DNA of 64,000 nt. Origin: Pedobacter fastidiosus. Its GTDB lineage: Bacteria; Bacteroidota; Bacteroidia; Sphingobacteriales; Sphingobacteriaceae. The translations under genes and the position numbers were made by a program. The notes below the pieces were generated by a model. That model saw only the letters and a program-made list of their open reading frames with translations, ran no database searches and had not been told where the DNA came from. Below are positions 25,120 to 34,514 of this stretch, piece after piece. The number at the start of each line of letters is the position of its first letter. The first letter of the stretch is position 1. The stretch lies in the NCBI RefSeq assembly GCF_014306625.1, contig NZ_JACRYL010000005.1, forward strand, positions 35,083-99,082, in the 5' to 3' direction.

Positions 25120-28100
25120 ATGCTTAGAAAACTTACAAAACACTTGTTCTTTTGCGTGCTGTTAATTACAGTCGCCGCAACTGCTCGGGCTCAAACATCG
25201 GAGATTACCGGGATTGTAAAAGACGAAACAGGACAACCACTCATCGGTTCTTCCATTCTTTTACTGAACACCAAAACTCAAGAGAAAAAAGGGATTATGG
25301 TGAATGCAGATGGTAAATTTTTAATTACCGGCTTATCTGCAAATGTTCCTTATAACATTAGTGCATCTTTTATCGGTTATACAACCAAAACAATTGAAAA
25401 TTATCTGCTAAAAGCAGGTGAGCAAGCAACTTTAATGATTCAGCTTGTTCCTGCTTCATCATCTTTAACTGATGTGGTAATTGTGGGTTATGGCAGTCAG
25501 AAAAAGAAAGATGTTACAACAGCAATAGCGAGTATAAAAGCTTCGGATTTAGAAAACCAGCCGATTAATAATGCGGCAGAAGCAATGGTTGGTAAAATGG
25601 CAGGCGTTCAGGTTTCGCAAGGATCAGGAACACCTGGCGCTGCATTATCCATTAAAGTTCGTGGCGTGGGCACCATCACTGCCGGCTCTAGCCCGCTTTA
25701 TGTAATTGATGGTGTGCCGATTTCGGGAGACAATATTAATACGCTTAATACAAATGACATCGCATCGATTGAGGTTTTAAAAGATGCATCATCGGCCGCA
25801 ATTTATGGGTCGAGAGGTTCAAATGGTGTTGTTTTAATTACAACAAAGCAAGGGAAAAGCGGTGCGGCAACCATCAGTGTAAATAGCTATACTGGCTGGC
25901 AAAGTTTAGCCCATAAAATTGATATGATGGATGCGTACCAATACTCTCAAATGGTTTTAGAATCCAGAAACAATACATATTCTGATGCCATGGATGCAAT
26001 TAATCGTAAAAATGCAGCAACCGGATTACCAGTTATAGCCTACAATATTAATGATAGCAATGCCCAACGTTTAGTAAATTCTGGAAACAATACGAGTGCT
26101 GTAATCCCAACGGAAGTATTGCCATATTTACAAGGACAGCAGGGTTTAACCAATACCGATTGGCAGGATGAAATTTTCAGAACTGCAAAAATTCAAAGCC
26201 ATTCGGTTTCTGCATCAGGCGGTAGCGAAACTTTGAAATATTACGGTTCCATGGAATATTTTGATCAGGATGGTGTGATTTTAAACAGCGGTTTTAAACG
26301 TTATAGTGCTAGGTTAAATCTTGAAGGAACAAAAGGTCATTTCAGGTACGGTGTAAATTTAACTCCATCGGTTATTAAAGAAAAAAGAGTAAATGCAAAT
26401 GGTGCATATACCGCATTTAATTCCGGAGGTGTTAATCAGGGTGGAATAGTTGCTTCCGCCTTACATTATGCGCCTATCTTTCCTGTTTACAACAATGATG
26501 GAAGTTACAGTTTTGCACAAAACTCCTGGAGTCCGGGTCAGGTTACAGCACTGCCTAATGGTTCGTTAATATCAGGAAATGGCGCAACACAGGCGTGGAA
26601 TCCGGTAGCGCTTGCTATGCTTCAAAAAGATGATGTAGGCTCGAACAGGTTGACTGGTAGTGCCTTTGTAGAAGCCACTATTCTAAAAGATTTAAAATAT
26701 AAAATTCAGTTAGGCATCGATTTATTTAACAGCTCGGAAGATACTTTCCGGCCTTCTGTTTTCCCTCAGTCAAATACGGCTGGCAACCCCCTAACGGATG
26801 CTTCAGGCAGTTCGAGAACGATAAAAGAAACCAATTGGTTATTGGAGCAAACATTAAACTATACCAAAACTTTTGGTGATCATAGTTTAACGGCACTATT
26901 AGGCTGGTCTAACCAAAAAGACGATTTGAGTGGCAACTACGCAATTGCATCAAGAGGTTTTATTAGTGATCAGATTGAATATCTAAACGCAGGTATTGTT
27001 ACAAGTGGCGGTTCAACCAGATCTCAATGGGCTTTAGCCTCGGGCATTGCAAGGTTGCAGTACAGCTATAAAGGCAAATATTTATTTACCGGTTCGGTAA
27101 GAGCGGATGGTTCATCTAAATTTGGCAAAAACAATAAATGGGGCTACTTCCCGTCTGCTTCTGTAGGCTGGAGATTATCTGAAGAAAATTTCCTAAAAGA
27201 AGTTAAAGCAATTTCTGATTTAAAATTAAGAGCCAGTTATGGTTTAACAGGCAACTTTAATATTCCAACTTATGGTTCGCAAGGATCGATGACCAGTTAT
27301 GGTTATGTTTTCGGGGGCGCAACGCCTTCTGTTGTTAATGGTGCGGCAACTTATGCTTCTCCAAATGATGACTTGAGATGGGAAAAAACAGCACAGTTAA
27401 ACGTTGGTTTGGATGTTGCTTTTTGGAATAACCAATTAACATTATCTGTTGATGCTTACAACAGTAATACCACCGATTTATTGTTAAATGTCCCCGTGCC
27501 ATTATCTACAGGTTTTGCTACAGAACTTAAAAACATAGGTAAAGTAAACAATAAAGGTATCGACATAAACTTGGGTACTACACAGCAATTTGGTGCTGTA
27601 AAATGGAGCGCAAACGCTAACTTCTCTAAAAACAAAAATAAAGTTGTAGAGTTAGGCCCTGGCAATGCAGACATTATCAGAACAGGTTCTGTGGCCAATG
27701 CATATTTCTTAACCAGAGTTGGTGAGCCAATTGGTTCTTACTACTTGCCTGTTGTTTTGGGTGTTTTCAAAAACCAGGCTGAAGTAAATGCGTACCCACA
27801 TTATACTGATACACAAGGTAATTATGATTTGAATACGTCTGAACCTGGAGATTTTAAATACAAAGATGTTGATGGTGACGGTGTAATCGATTTAACAAAA
27901 GACCGTGAAATTGTGGGTAATTACCTTCCTAAATTTACCTATGGTTTTGCTACATCGGCAGAATATAAAGGCATTGATTTAAATGTTTCCATGCAAGGTG
28001 TTTATGGTAATAAAATCCTGAACCTTTCCCGCAGGTATTTCGCCAACAAAGAAGGAAACATGAACAACATGATAAGCTCTTTAGATAGATGGGTTTCTGA

Positions 28101-28431
28101 AAGCAATCCAGGCAGCGGACAAGATGTTAGGGCAAATCGTGTAGCCAAAGGGAGCAATGGTACAACATCTACATGGCATATCGAAAATGGTTCTTATTTA
28201 CGCATTCGTAATATTGCTCTGGGTTATACTCTCCCTGAAGCCATAGTTAAAAAATTAACTTTAACTAAGGTTAGGCTTTACTTTTCCATGCAAAACCCTT
28301 TCACCTTTACAAAATATACAGGCTACAATCCTGAGGTAACAAACAGATCTGAAGCAACTACAAATGGGGAAGATTATGGCGTTTACCCTACTGCAAAAAC
28401 AACATCAATCGGTATTAACATTACTTTATAA
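25120..28431 (+). CDS. SusC/RagA-family TonB-linked outer-membrane transporter
   Basis: An 1103-residue outer-membrane transporter. After the signal peptide (ending ARAQ, about 25) comes a carboxypeptidase-regulatory-like beta domain (EITGIVKDETGQPLIGSSI, about 28-112). The plug follows, with the SusC hallmarks VVIVGYGSQKKKDVT and LYVIDGVPI, and then a long beta barrel ending in ITL with a terminal aromatic-rich strand. It imports oligomers bound by its SusD partner using TonB energy. No STN signalling domain is seen at the N-terminus. The downstream susD starts 85 bases later. No glycoside hydrolase or sulfatase is in the locus, so the ligand cannot be guessed. Confidence 0.96.
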   Translation: MLRKLTKHLFFCVLLITVAATARAQTSEITGIVKDETGQPLIGSSILLLNTKTQEKKGIMVNADGKFLITGLSANVPYNISASFIGYTTKTIENYLLKAGEQATLMIQLVPASSSLTDVVIVGYGSQKKKDVTTAIASIKASDLENQPINNAAEAMVGKMAGVQVSQGSGTPGAALSIKVRGVGTITAGSSPLYVIDGVPISGDNINTLNTNDIASIEVLKDASSAAIYGSRGSNGVVLITTKQGKSGAATISVNSYTGWQSLAHKIDMMDAYQYSQMVLESRNNTYSDAMDAINRKNAATGLPVIAYNINDSNAQRLVNSGNNTSAVIPTEVLPYLQGQQGLTNTDWQDEIFRTAKIQSHSVSASGGSETLKYYGSMEYFDQDGVILNSGFKRYSARLNLEGTKGHFRYGVNLTPSVIKEKRVNANGAYTAFNSGGVNQGGIVASALHYAPIFPVYNNDGSYSFAQNSWSPGQVTALPNGSLISGNGATQAWNPVALAMLQKDDVGSNRLTGSAFVEATILKDLKYKIQLGIDLFNSSEDTFRPSVFPQSNTAGNPLTDASGSSRTIKETNWLLEQTLNYTKTFGDHSLTALLGWSNQKDDLSGNYAIASRGFISDQIEYLNAGIVTSGGSTRSQWALASGIARLQYSYKGKYLFTGSVRADGSSKFGKNNKWGYFPSASVGWRLSEENFLKEVKAISDLKLRASYGLTGNFNIPTYGSQGSMTSYGYVFGGATPSVVNGAATYASPNDDLRWEKTAQLNVGLDVAFWNNQLTLSVDAYNSNTTDLLLNVPVPLSTGFATELKNIGKVNNKGIDINLGTTQQFGAVKWSANANFSKNKNKVVELGPGNADIIRTGSVANAYFLTRVGEPIGSYYLPVVLGVFKNQAEVNAYPHYTDTQGNYDLNTSEPGDFKYKDVDGDGVIDLTKDREIVGNYLPKFTYGFATSAEYKGIDLNVSMQGVYGNKILNLSRRYFANKEGNMNNMISSLDRWVSESNPGSGQDVRANRVAKGSNGTTSTWHIENGSYLRIRNIALGYTLPEAIVKKLTLTKVRLYFSMQNPFTFTKYTGYNPEVTNRSEATTNGEDYGVYPTAKTTSIGINITL

Positions 28432-28484
28432 TTAAGACGATGAAACCTATAAAAGCAACAACATTATATTTTAAAGCTTTTACA

Positions 28485-28523
28485 AGCTTCATCACCTTAA
28501 AAAAAATCATAATCAGATGAAAA
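28485..28523 (+). promoter_or_regulatory. leader motif shared by susD and the phosphatase gene
   Basis: AGCTTCATCACCT followed by an A-rich stretch and CAGATGAAAAAA precedes and includes the susD start. The same arrangement recurs at 31302-31342 at the start of the histidine phosphatase gene. The match extends across about 40 bases with few changes. It could be a shared post-transcriptional control site or a local duplication. Confidence 0.5.
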
Positions 28524-29887
28524 AATATATTATATCAATCTTAACATGTGGCCTAATTATTACGGCTACATCTTGCAAGAAGTTTTTAGATTTGAAACCC
28601 CTTGATTCGTACACAGAAAATACTTTTTATGTTGATGAAAAAGGTTTACAAGGTGGTTTAGTAAGTTGTTACGATGCTTTGCAAACCGATAGTTTGTATG
28701 GAAACAATATGCTTACTTTGGGCGAAATTCGCGGCGATAACGTTACCGATAATGATCCCGGTTCTGGTGCTGGTGTACGTAATTCTATCGAAGTATTTTC
28801 TGAAACATCTGCCAATAACATATTATCAGGTGCATGGCAAGGGCACTATAAAGCAATTTACAGAGCCAATATTATTTTAGACCGGGCACCGGCAATCAGC
28901 ATGGCCGATGCGACTAAAAATCAAATTATTGGTCAGGCCAAGTTTATCAGAGCGCTGAGTTATTTCAACTTAACACGTTTATGGGGCAATGTTCCTTTGA
29001 TATTAACTGTTCAAAAAACAGACGAAGCAAGAGCAAACACCCGTGCAACTTCGGCGCAGGTTTACCAGCAAATTGTAAGCGATTTAACAGATGCAGCTTC
29101 AAAACTTCCAACAACCTGGACTGATGCTCAACGTGGTAAGGCAACAACATATGCTGCATCAGCGTTGCTGGCCAAAGTATACTTATATCAAAAGAATTAC
29201 CCTATGGTTGTTTCAACCTTACAGCCAATAGCGACTGCAATTTACGCCGGAACTACGCTTTCTGTTGTTCCGCAAACTACAACTTTCCCTAGCGGTTTAA
29301 AAACAAGCAAGGATATTATCTTCGCGGTGTTATATTTAAATGGTGGTGTCAAAGAAGCGGTAAATCAAGATAACCGTTATAGAAATAACAATAACACCAA
29401 TACGATAACAATACCTCAATCCATATTTGAAGCAGGCGATAATCGCAGAGCGTTAGTCGCCCCTACCAACATCGGGCTTCGTCCAGGAAAATTTAATAGC
29501 GCAGTTTCCAATTCAACAGAAATTAGTGGCGATTTCCCTATCCTCCGTTGTGCTGATGTTTTATTAATGTATGCTGAAGCACTTAACGAAGTTGCTTATG
29601 GCAATACCGAAGCATTTAAAGCCTTAAATGCAGTTAGAACTAATGCAAATGCAACAAATAAAACGGCTACAACACTTGTTTCGCAAGCAGATTTCAGAAC
29701 AGCTATTTATTTGGAAAGACGCTTAGAACTTGCTCTGGAAGCAGATCGTTGGTTTGATATTGTAAGAACGTCTCAAATGCCGATAGTATTTCCTGGAATT
29801 CCTGCGTTTAGAAGTATTTATCCTGTTCCACAGGCTGAAATTGATAACGTAACGAATAAAACCGGATGGCAAAATCAGGGATATTAA
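28517..29887 (+). CDS. SusD/RagB-family outer-membrane lipoprotein
   Basis: A 456-residue surface lipoprotein, partner of the SusC-like transporter. The lipobox is TATSC (Cys20), followed by KKFLDLKPLDSYTENTFY, a standard SusD opening. The tetratricopeptide-like helical core includes IIGQAKFIRALSYFNLTRLWG. The C-terminal part includes RCADVLLMYAEALNE and the late ERRLELALEADRWFDIVR, both hallmarks of the family. It binds the nutrient over the SusC barrel. At 456 residues it is slightly short for the family. Together with the sigma/FecR pair it makes a regulated uptake locus of unknown ligand. Confidence 0.95.
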   Translation: MKKYIISILTCGLIITATSCKKFLDLKPLDSYTENTFYVDEKGLQGGLVSCYDALQTDSLYGNNMLTLGEIRGDNVTDNDPGSGAGVRNSIEVFSETSANNILSGAWQGHYKAIYRANIILDRAPAISMADATKNQIIGQAKFIRALSYFNLTRLWGNVPLILTVQKTDEARANTRATSAQVYQQIVSDLTDAASKLPTTWTDAQRGKATTYAASALLAKVYLYQKNYPMVVSTLQPIATAIYAGTTLSVVPQTTTFPSGLKTSKDIIFAVLYLNGGVKEAVNQDNRYRNNNNTNTITIPQSIFEAGDNRRALVAPTNIGLRPGKFNSAVSNSTEISGDFPILRCADVLLMYAEALNEVAYGNTEAFKALNAVRTNANATNKTATTLVSQADFRTAIYLERRLELALEADRWFDIVRTSQMPIVFPGIPAFRSIYPVPQAEIDNVTNKTGWQNQGY

Positions 29888-29913
29888 TTTTATGATATCT
29901 TTAAATTAAATCT

Positions 29914-29947
29914 AAACCGATATTGCTTAAATGCAGTATCGGTTTTT
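29914..29947 (+). terminator. intrinsic terminator after susD
   Basis: AAACCGATATTGC and GCAGTATCGGTTT form a 13-bp stem with one mismatch and a 6-nt loop, followed by a T run. It separates susCD from the downstream YdcF-like gene. Confidence 0.88.
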
Positions 29948-29962
29948 TATATTTAAATCGCT

Positions 29963-31213
29963 ATGAAAATTAAACTTATAATATTTGCGCTTCTATCTTT
30001 TACAACAATATCGTTTGGACAACAAGTTGGTGCAAAAAAAGATTATGTTCTTATTGCCACGCATAATTCCGTTCAGTATAAAAACTTTTACCTTTTAACA
30101 CTATTTCAAAAAGAACCACAGGTAAAAAACTTGCTATTAAAGGATGATATTCTAAGCAAAATACTCCAAGCCAAAAAGGAAAATATTACAGATGCAGTTA
30201 AAAACTGCAACAAGGATATTGGTTGTTTTACTAAAGCCTTAAAATTTAGCGATTCGGAAATCGAACAGGTTGGAAATAGGTTGGCGACTTTGTATACAAA
30301 AGATAATTCGCTTGGTTTACTGATTAAAAACCATGTTATTCCATCAGGATGCTATAATCTTTATGCTGATTTAAATGCAAGTGAATCGTTAAGAAAAGCA
30401 TGGGAACAAGATGCAAAAGCAATTAACCATATTATTTCGGTTTATGTTGAAGGACAAAAACCAAATTATGCCGCAATAGATTCGATAAGCTTTAATGTGA
30501 AGGATAAAAGCTATCCGGAAATAGTGGCCACAAATGCCATTTTAAGCCTAAATTCTAGCAATAATTTATTTTTTGAACCTTCTATGCAGGTTGCATTAGT
30601 GGCTTTGGAAATTAACGAGCGAAATGATGCGGCAGATTACGAACCCATGATTTCTACGGTAAACAAAGCAGCTCTTTTATCCATAAAAAAAACAAATTTT
30701 GCAAATTATAAGTACTCCACAATACTTGTTCCTGGTGAGGGCCCTGAAGAGAATGGTGTAGAACTTAGTGCCGGCGGAATGCTGCGCTGCAGATTAGCTG
30801 CAGAACAATTTCACAAAGGTTTGGCGCCATTTATTATGGTATCAGGTGGCAGGGTTCATCCTTATAAAACCAAATATAGTGAGGCTTACGAAATGAAAAA
30901 ATTTTTCATGAATACACTTCAAATACCCGAGAGTGTGATTATTATGGAACCTCATGCTCGCCATACTACAACTAATTTGCGAAATGCCGCTCGTTTAATT
31001 TTTCGTTATGGTATGCCGATTAATAAACCAGGACTTGTTGTTACCGTTAAATCGCAAAGTTTTTATATTAGCGAGATCATGCATCTGCGTTGTATAAAGG
31101 AGTTGGGTTATGATCCTTACAAAAATGGGAATCGGCTTTCAGATACTGCTTTAGAGTTTTACCCGAACGTAAATTCTTTACAAATTGATTTCGATGAGCC
31201 AATGGATCCTTAA
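29963..31213 (+). CDS. exported YdcF-like (DUF218/ElyC-type) protein
   Basis: A 416-residue protein with a signal peptide (MKIKLIIFALLSFTTISFGQ). The N-terminal half (25-245) is helical and of unknown family. The C-terminal half carries the YdcF/DUF218 core: ILVPGEGPEENGVELSAGG, then LAPFIMVSGGRVHP, SEAYEMKKFF and MEPHARHTTTNLRNAARL. YdcF-fold proteins bind nucleotides or act in envelope-precursor metabolism (ElyC, SanA); activity is generally unproven. It follows the SusD terminator, so it may be transcribed separately, and precedes an exported histidine phosphatase. The C-terminal domain has RHTTTN, which is conserved in the family. Confidence 0.82.
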   Translation: MKIKLIIFALLSFTTISFGQQVGAKKDYVLIATHNSVQYKNFYLLTLFQKEPQVKNLLLKDDILSKILQAKKENITDAVKNCNKDIGCFTKALKFSDSEIEQVGNRLATLYTKDNSLGLLIKNHVIPSGCYNLYADLNASESLRKAWEQDAKAINHIISVYVEGQKPNYAAIDSISFNVKDKSYPEIVATNAILSLNSSNNLFFEPSMQVALVALEINERNDAADYEPMISTVNKAALLSIKKTNFANYKYSTILVPGEGPEENGVELSAGGMLRCRLAAEQFHKGLAPFIMVSGGRVHPYKTKYSEAYEMKKFFMNTLQIPESVIIMEPHARHTTTNLRNAARLIFRYGMPINKPGLVVTVKSQSFYISEIMHLRCIKELGYDPYKNGNRLSDTALEFYPNVNSLQIDFDEPMDP

Positions 31214-31335
31214 ATTTCGTATAGTCGCTATATTTTCTAATCTTTATCGCATGAAACCATCATGATTTTCAAATCACACAATGGGATGAATAAATCTTGA
31301 GAGCTTCATCACCTATAAAAAACAATTATATACAG

Positions 31336-31836
31336 ATGAAAAAACTGATCTTAATTTTATCCTTAACGTTTTTCGCCTCACAATTTGTTGTTGCCCAAAC
31401 TACTCAAATTTGGATTGTTAGACATGCAGAAAAGGATAAATCAAATCCAGAAGATAAAAATCCAAACCTATCTGAAGAGGGAAAAATCAGAGCAGGAGAT
31501 TTGGCTAAATACCTTAAAAAAGTAAAGTTCGATGCAGCCTTTAGCACACCTTATAAAAGAACACATCAAACTTTGGATTCGTTAATCATTCAAAAAGTTA
31601 TCGATTATAAAGACGCCAAATCATTGGTTGACTCGGTTAATAAAAGTTATGTGGGCAAAACCATTATTGTAGCTGGTCATTCCAATACCGTTCTTGAAAT
31701 TATGGAGGCTTTTGGGGGCAAAAAACCAAAAGAAGAATTAACAGATGATGATTACGACTATATTTTTCACTTAACCGTTAAAGGCGACAAAGCCAAAGTA
31801 AAGGTGGATCAGTACGGGAGGCCACATCATTTATAG
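31336..31836 (+). CDS. exported histidine phosphatase (SixA/phosphoglycerate-mutase-like)
   Basis: A 166-residue protein with a signal peptide (MKKLILILSLTFFASQFVVA, cleaved near residue 20). The catalytic RH motif is R29-H30 in IWIVRHAEKD. FSTPYKRTHQTL supplies the second Arg, and AGHSNTV the second catalytic His. This is the small branch-2/SixA-like form, here directed to the periplasm. The start is the ATG at 31336; the frame extends upstream to a TTG at 31297, but that region is the leader motif shared with susD. The last 6 bases overlap the convergent VanX-like gene. Substrate unknown; a phosphate ester released during uptake is one possibility. Confidence 0.88.
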   Translation: MKKLILILSLTFFASQFVVAQTTQIWIVRHAEKDKSNPEDKNPNLSEEGKIRAGDLAKYLKKVKFDAAFSTPYKRTHQTLDSLIIQKVIDYKDAKSLVDSVNKSYVGKTIIVAGHSNTVLEIMEAFGGKKPKEELTDDDYDYIFHLTVKGDKAKVKVDQYGRPHHL

Positions 31837-32514
31837 TTTCTCAAAAGGAATATCCATTAAAGCGTAGTATTGCCAGCCATTAAAATCGAAATGCCACCAT
31901 TCGTTATCCAACACTGTAAAATTGTATTTTTGCATCGAAGCAATTAAGAAATCTCTATTCTTTTTTACGGCTGATGAAACAGGCATATAGTTAGCCGCAG
32001 CTGCTGCTGAAAAACTATCGTAAGGTGTTGCCATAACTAAATCTTTTCCTGTCTTTAAATCAATTATAGTTAAATCTACAGCGCATCCTCTATTGTGTTT
32101 GGAGCCTTTGGCTGGGTTTGCCACGAAGTTTTTATCGCTGGCTTTTTGGTAAAATGCAACAGTAACGGCATAAGGCCTGTAGCCATCAAATATTTTTAAT
32201 CCGTAGCCTTTCTTTTTTAACTCTGCTTGAATTTTCTTTAACGATTCTACAACAGGTTTCCTTGCAAAAGCTCTAGCCTGCTGATACATTACCTGCTTCA
32301 TAAAATTATTTGTGGTTGCATAGCGAATATCAAGTTTTATACTCGGAATCGCTTTTTTAATCTCCACTAATTCGTTATTTGGGTTTATTTTTATAGAAGC
32401 CAAGTATTGATTGTAAGAATTGATAACTACGAGTTTTTTCGCTGGTTTGGTCTGAGCAAAAGCACAGATTGAAAATGATATGATCAGGAATAAAAAGAGG
32501 AGTTTGATTTTCAT
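31831..32514 (-). CDS. exported D-Ala-D-Ala dipeptidase-like peptidase (VanX/DdpX family, M15)
   Basis: A 227-residue protein with a signal peptide ending SICAFAQ (about 21). VanX-type motifs are all present: LDIRYATTNNF, the catalytic Arg R113 in DGYRP, zinc ligands H140 and D147 in SKHNRGCAVDL, and E205 with H208 in NEWWHFDF. The family cleaves D-Ala-D-Ala. In non-resistant bacteria it recycles the dipeptide or serves in peptidoglycan turnover. A vancomycin-resistance cluster (vanS, vanR, vanH, vanA) is not present, so a nutritional or wall-recycling role is more likely. The gene stands alone, convergent with the phosphatase gene. Confidence 0.92.
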   Translation of the reverse strand: MKIKLLFLFLIISFSICAFAQTKPAKKLVVINSYNQYLASIKINPNNELVEIKKAIPSIKLDIRYATTNNFMKQVMYQQARAFARKPVVESLKKIQAELKKKGYGLKIFDGYRPYAVTVAFYQKASDKNFVANPAKGSKHNRGCAVDLTIIDLKTGKDLVMATPYDSFSAAAAANYMPVSSAVKKNRDFLIASMQKYNFTVLDNEWWHFDFNGWQYYALMDIPFEKL

Positions 32515-32536
32515 GTAGGCATTTGTAAAAGTAGGT

Positions 32537-32602
32537 CGTTATTTGCGAGGTAAGAAGCAATCTATTTAACGAGTGAGATTGCTTCGTGCCTCGCAATGAT
32601 GA
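32537..32602. repeat. palindromic spacer repeat, stem type TTGC/GCAA
   Basis: Two inverted units, each GT(C/T)A-T(T)TGC-GAGG...GAA-GCAA-TCT, face each other around TATTTAACGAGTG. One reads on the plus strand from about 32538 and the other on the minus strand from about 32600. It is a member of the dispersed family described in the findings. Confidence 0.8.
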
Positions 32603-32611
32603 TAAATGAGA

Positions 32612-33841
32612 TTACTGATTGGAAACCACCAAAAGTTCCAAATCTTTAAAAGGCAGATTAAACATATCGGCCAAATCCTTATTGGTTACATTGCCTTGAT
32701 AAATGTAAAGCGCCTCACGGATACCCGGATTATTCCAAACCATGTTCATTAACCCGCCGAACTCACCAATATCCAACAAAATCGGAGCAAAAATATTGGT
32801 TAATGCATAAGATGCTGTTCTTGGAACACGAGAAGCAATATTTGGAACGCAATAATGAATTACATCGTATTTTCTAAAAACAGGGTTGGTGTGATTGGTT
32901 ACTTCCGATGTTTCAAAACATCCGCCTTGATCAATGCTTACATCAATAACAACAGAATGCGGTTTCATCCTTGCAACGGTTTCTTCCATTACCACGCATG
33001 GACTTCTACCATGACTCGCACGAATGGCGCCAATAACCACATCGCAGGTTACAATGGCTTTATTTAAAACAATAGGTTGCATTACCGAAGTAAAAACCCT
33101 GCTATTTCCCAAGTTATTTTGTAAGCGACGTAAACGATAAATTGAGCTATCAAAAACCTTTACTTCGGCACCTAAAGCTAAAGCGGTTCTGGCCGCATAT
33201 TCCCCTACCGTTCCAGCCCCTAAAATTACAATTTCGGTTGGCGGCACACCTGTAAAGCCACCAAGCATTAAGCCTTTACCGCCGGTAACATTGCTTAAAT
33301 ATTCTGCAGCAATTAGTATAGAGGTAGAGCCTACAATTTCGCTCATTGCCCTAACCACACTTAACACATTTCCTTCATCCCGTAGGTTTTCGAAACACAA
33401 TGCATTAATTTTTTTCTGCATTAAAGCTTTTAAATATTCTTGCTTTAGCGTTCCCGTTTGAAGTGAAGAAATTAAGGTTTGCCCTTTATGCATCATTGCA
33501 ATTTCCTCAAGCATCGGTGGTGCAATTTTCACAAGGATATCAGAATCAAAAACTTCCTTTTTATCGTAAGCTATTTTAGCGCCTTGTTCGGCATATTCAG
33601 AATCAGAAAAATTGGCTGCAATACCTGCACCGCTTTCCAAAATAACCCTATGGCCATTGTTTACCAATAGCGCAACAGATAAAGGCGTAAGTGCTATTCT
33701 ATTTTCTTGAAAAGAAATTTCTTTTGGGATTCCAATATTTAAATTGTTCTTTTTATTTCTGGTTTCTAGCGTCGCCTCCTGTGTTTGCAATAAACCCTGG
33801 CGAGCTATATCGGCCATTCCTTCGCGTAATCCTGTAGCCAT
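32612..33841 (-). CDS. ald: alanine dehydrogenase
   Basis: A 409-residue NAD-dependent L-alanine dehydrogenase converting alanine to pyruvate and ammonium. The family features are IGIPKEISFQENRIALTP (substrate-binding Arg/Lys), LISSLQTGTLKQEYLKAL and SEIVGSTSILIAAEYL. The Rossmann motif is VILGAGTVGEYAARTAL, with DVSIDQGGCFETS later. An N-terminal extension of about 30 residues (ADIARQGLLQTQEATLE) is characteristic of the Bacteroidota form, which supports the start at 33841. It follows tsaE by 72 bases in the same direction, in the order porX-tsaE-ald that I recall as common in the phylum. Confidence 0.93.
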   Translation of the reverse strand: MATGLREGMADIARQGLLQTQEATLETRNKKNNLNIGIPKEISFQENRIALTPLSVALLVNNGHRVILESGAGIAANFSDSEYAEQGAKIAYDKKEVFDSDILVKIAPPMLEEIAMMHKGQTLISSLQTGTLKQEYLKALMQKKINALCFENLRDEGNVLSVVRAMSEIVGSTSILIAAEYLSNVTGGKGLMLGGFTGVPPTEIVILGAGTVGEYAARTALALGAEVKVFDSSIYRLRRLQNNLGNSRVFTSVMQPIVLNKAIVTCDVVIGAIRASHGRSPCVVMEETVARMKPHSVVIDVSIDQGGCFETSEVTNHTNPVFRKYDVIHYCVPNIASRVPRTASYALTNIFAPILLDIGEFGGLMNMVWNNPGIREALYIYQGNVTNKDLADMFNLPFKDLELLVVSNQ

Positions 33842-33913
33842 GATGCTTAAAAATGTATTTGTTTTAGGTTGTTCAAGATACGGAAATTCTGTTAAAATAT
33901 TGATAACTAAATG

Positions 33914-34330
33914 TTATACCTTCGAAAAATTGAATAATCTCTCGTTTTCATCTATCACAGAAATCTCTACTTTAATGTAGTGTTCGGGCAAGAGTTCTTC
34001 TACCCTTTCCGGCCATTCTATCAAGCAAATCCCACCACCATAAAAATATTCTTCGTAACCTAAATCATAAGCTTCCTGAATATCTTTTATCCGATAAAAA
34101 TCAAAATGAAAAATTTGTCCATTGGGGCTTTCGTATTCATTTACAATGGAATACGTCGGACTAGAAACAACATCCGTAACGCCTAAAGCTCCGCAAAGCT
34201 TCTTAATAAAAGTGGTTTTACCGGCGCCCATATCGCCTTCAAAAACAAATATTTTTGCTGTAGATGCAAACTCAATTAGCTGTTTTGCAACACTTGATAA
34301 ATCTGCAAGACTATTAACTTCTATCTTCAT
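33914..34330 (-). CDS. tsaE: tRNA threonylcarbamoyladenosine biosynthesis ATPase TsaE
   Basis: A 138-residue P-loop protein. Walker A is GDMGAGKTT at residues 32-40, followed by SPTYSIVNEYESPNG and the Walker B-like IFHFDFYRIKD. EYFYGGGICLIEWPERV is typical of TsaE/YjeE. TsaE cycles the TsaB-TsaD complex that installs t6A37 on ANN-decoding tRNAs and is essential in most bacteria. A minus-strand TACTTTTG box at 34355-34348 gives it an individual promoter with a leader of about 10 nt. It lies between porX and ald. Confidence 0.94.
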   Translation of the reverse strand: MKIEVNSLADLSSVAKQLIEFASTAKIFVFEGDMGAGKTTFIKKLCGALGVTDVVSSPTYSIVNEYESPNGQIFHFDFYRIKDIQEAYDLGYEEYFYGGGICLIEWPERVEELLPEHYIKVEISVIDENERLFNFSKV

Positions 34331-34347
34331 TTTAAAAAGAATAAAGG

Positions 34348-34355
34348 CAAAAGTA
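34348..34355 (-). promoter_or_regulatory. -7 box for tsaE
   Basis: Reads TACTTTTG on the minus strand, a perfect TAnnTTTG, 17 bases before the tsaE ATG (34330). Confidence 0.5.
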
Positions 34356-34492
34356 ATACATAATTGTATCGCTTTTGCCTAAACCTTATTTTCATGAACT
34401 GTCTTCGCATTTTATAGCAAAGTGTTCACATTATCCCTACATTTTTTTCTGGTCTTTGCGCTTATGTCCATCGCCAAGCCAACATGTCTTTC

Positions 34493-34514
34493 ACTCCCCT
34501 TTAGGGGTTGGGGG
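34493..34514. repeat. G/C-block spacer repeat abutting the porX stop
   Basis: CCCCTTTAGGGG (34496-34507) with the following TTGGGGG lies directly against the porX stop codon (34515-34517). Similar C/G-block motifs occur at about 43302-43340, 61476-61510 and 61589-61620. It may also act as the porX terminator stem, although no T tract follows on the minus strand. Confidence 0.55.

Noticed and set aside
31831..32514. Vancomycin-resistance gene vanX
   Set aside because: The motifs match the family, but no vanS, vanR, vanH or vanA are present; a dipeptide-recycling role is more likely.
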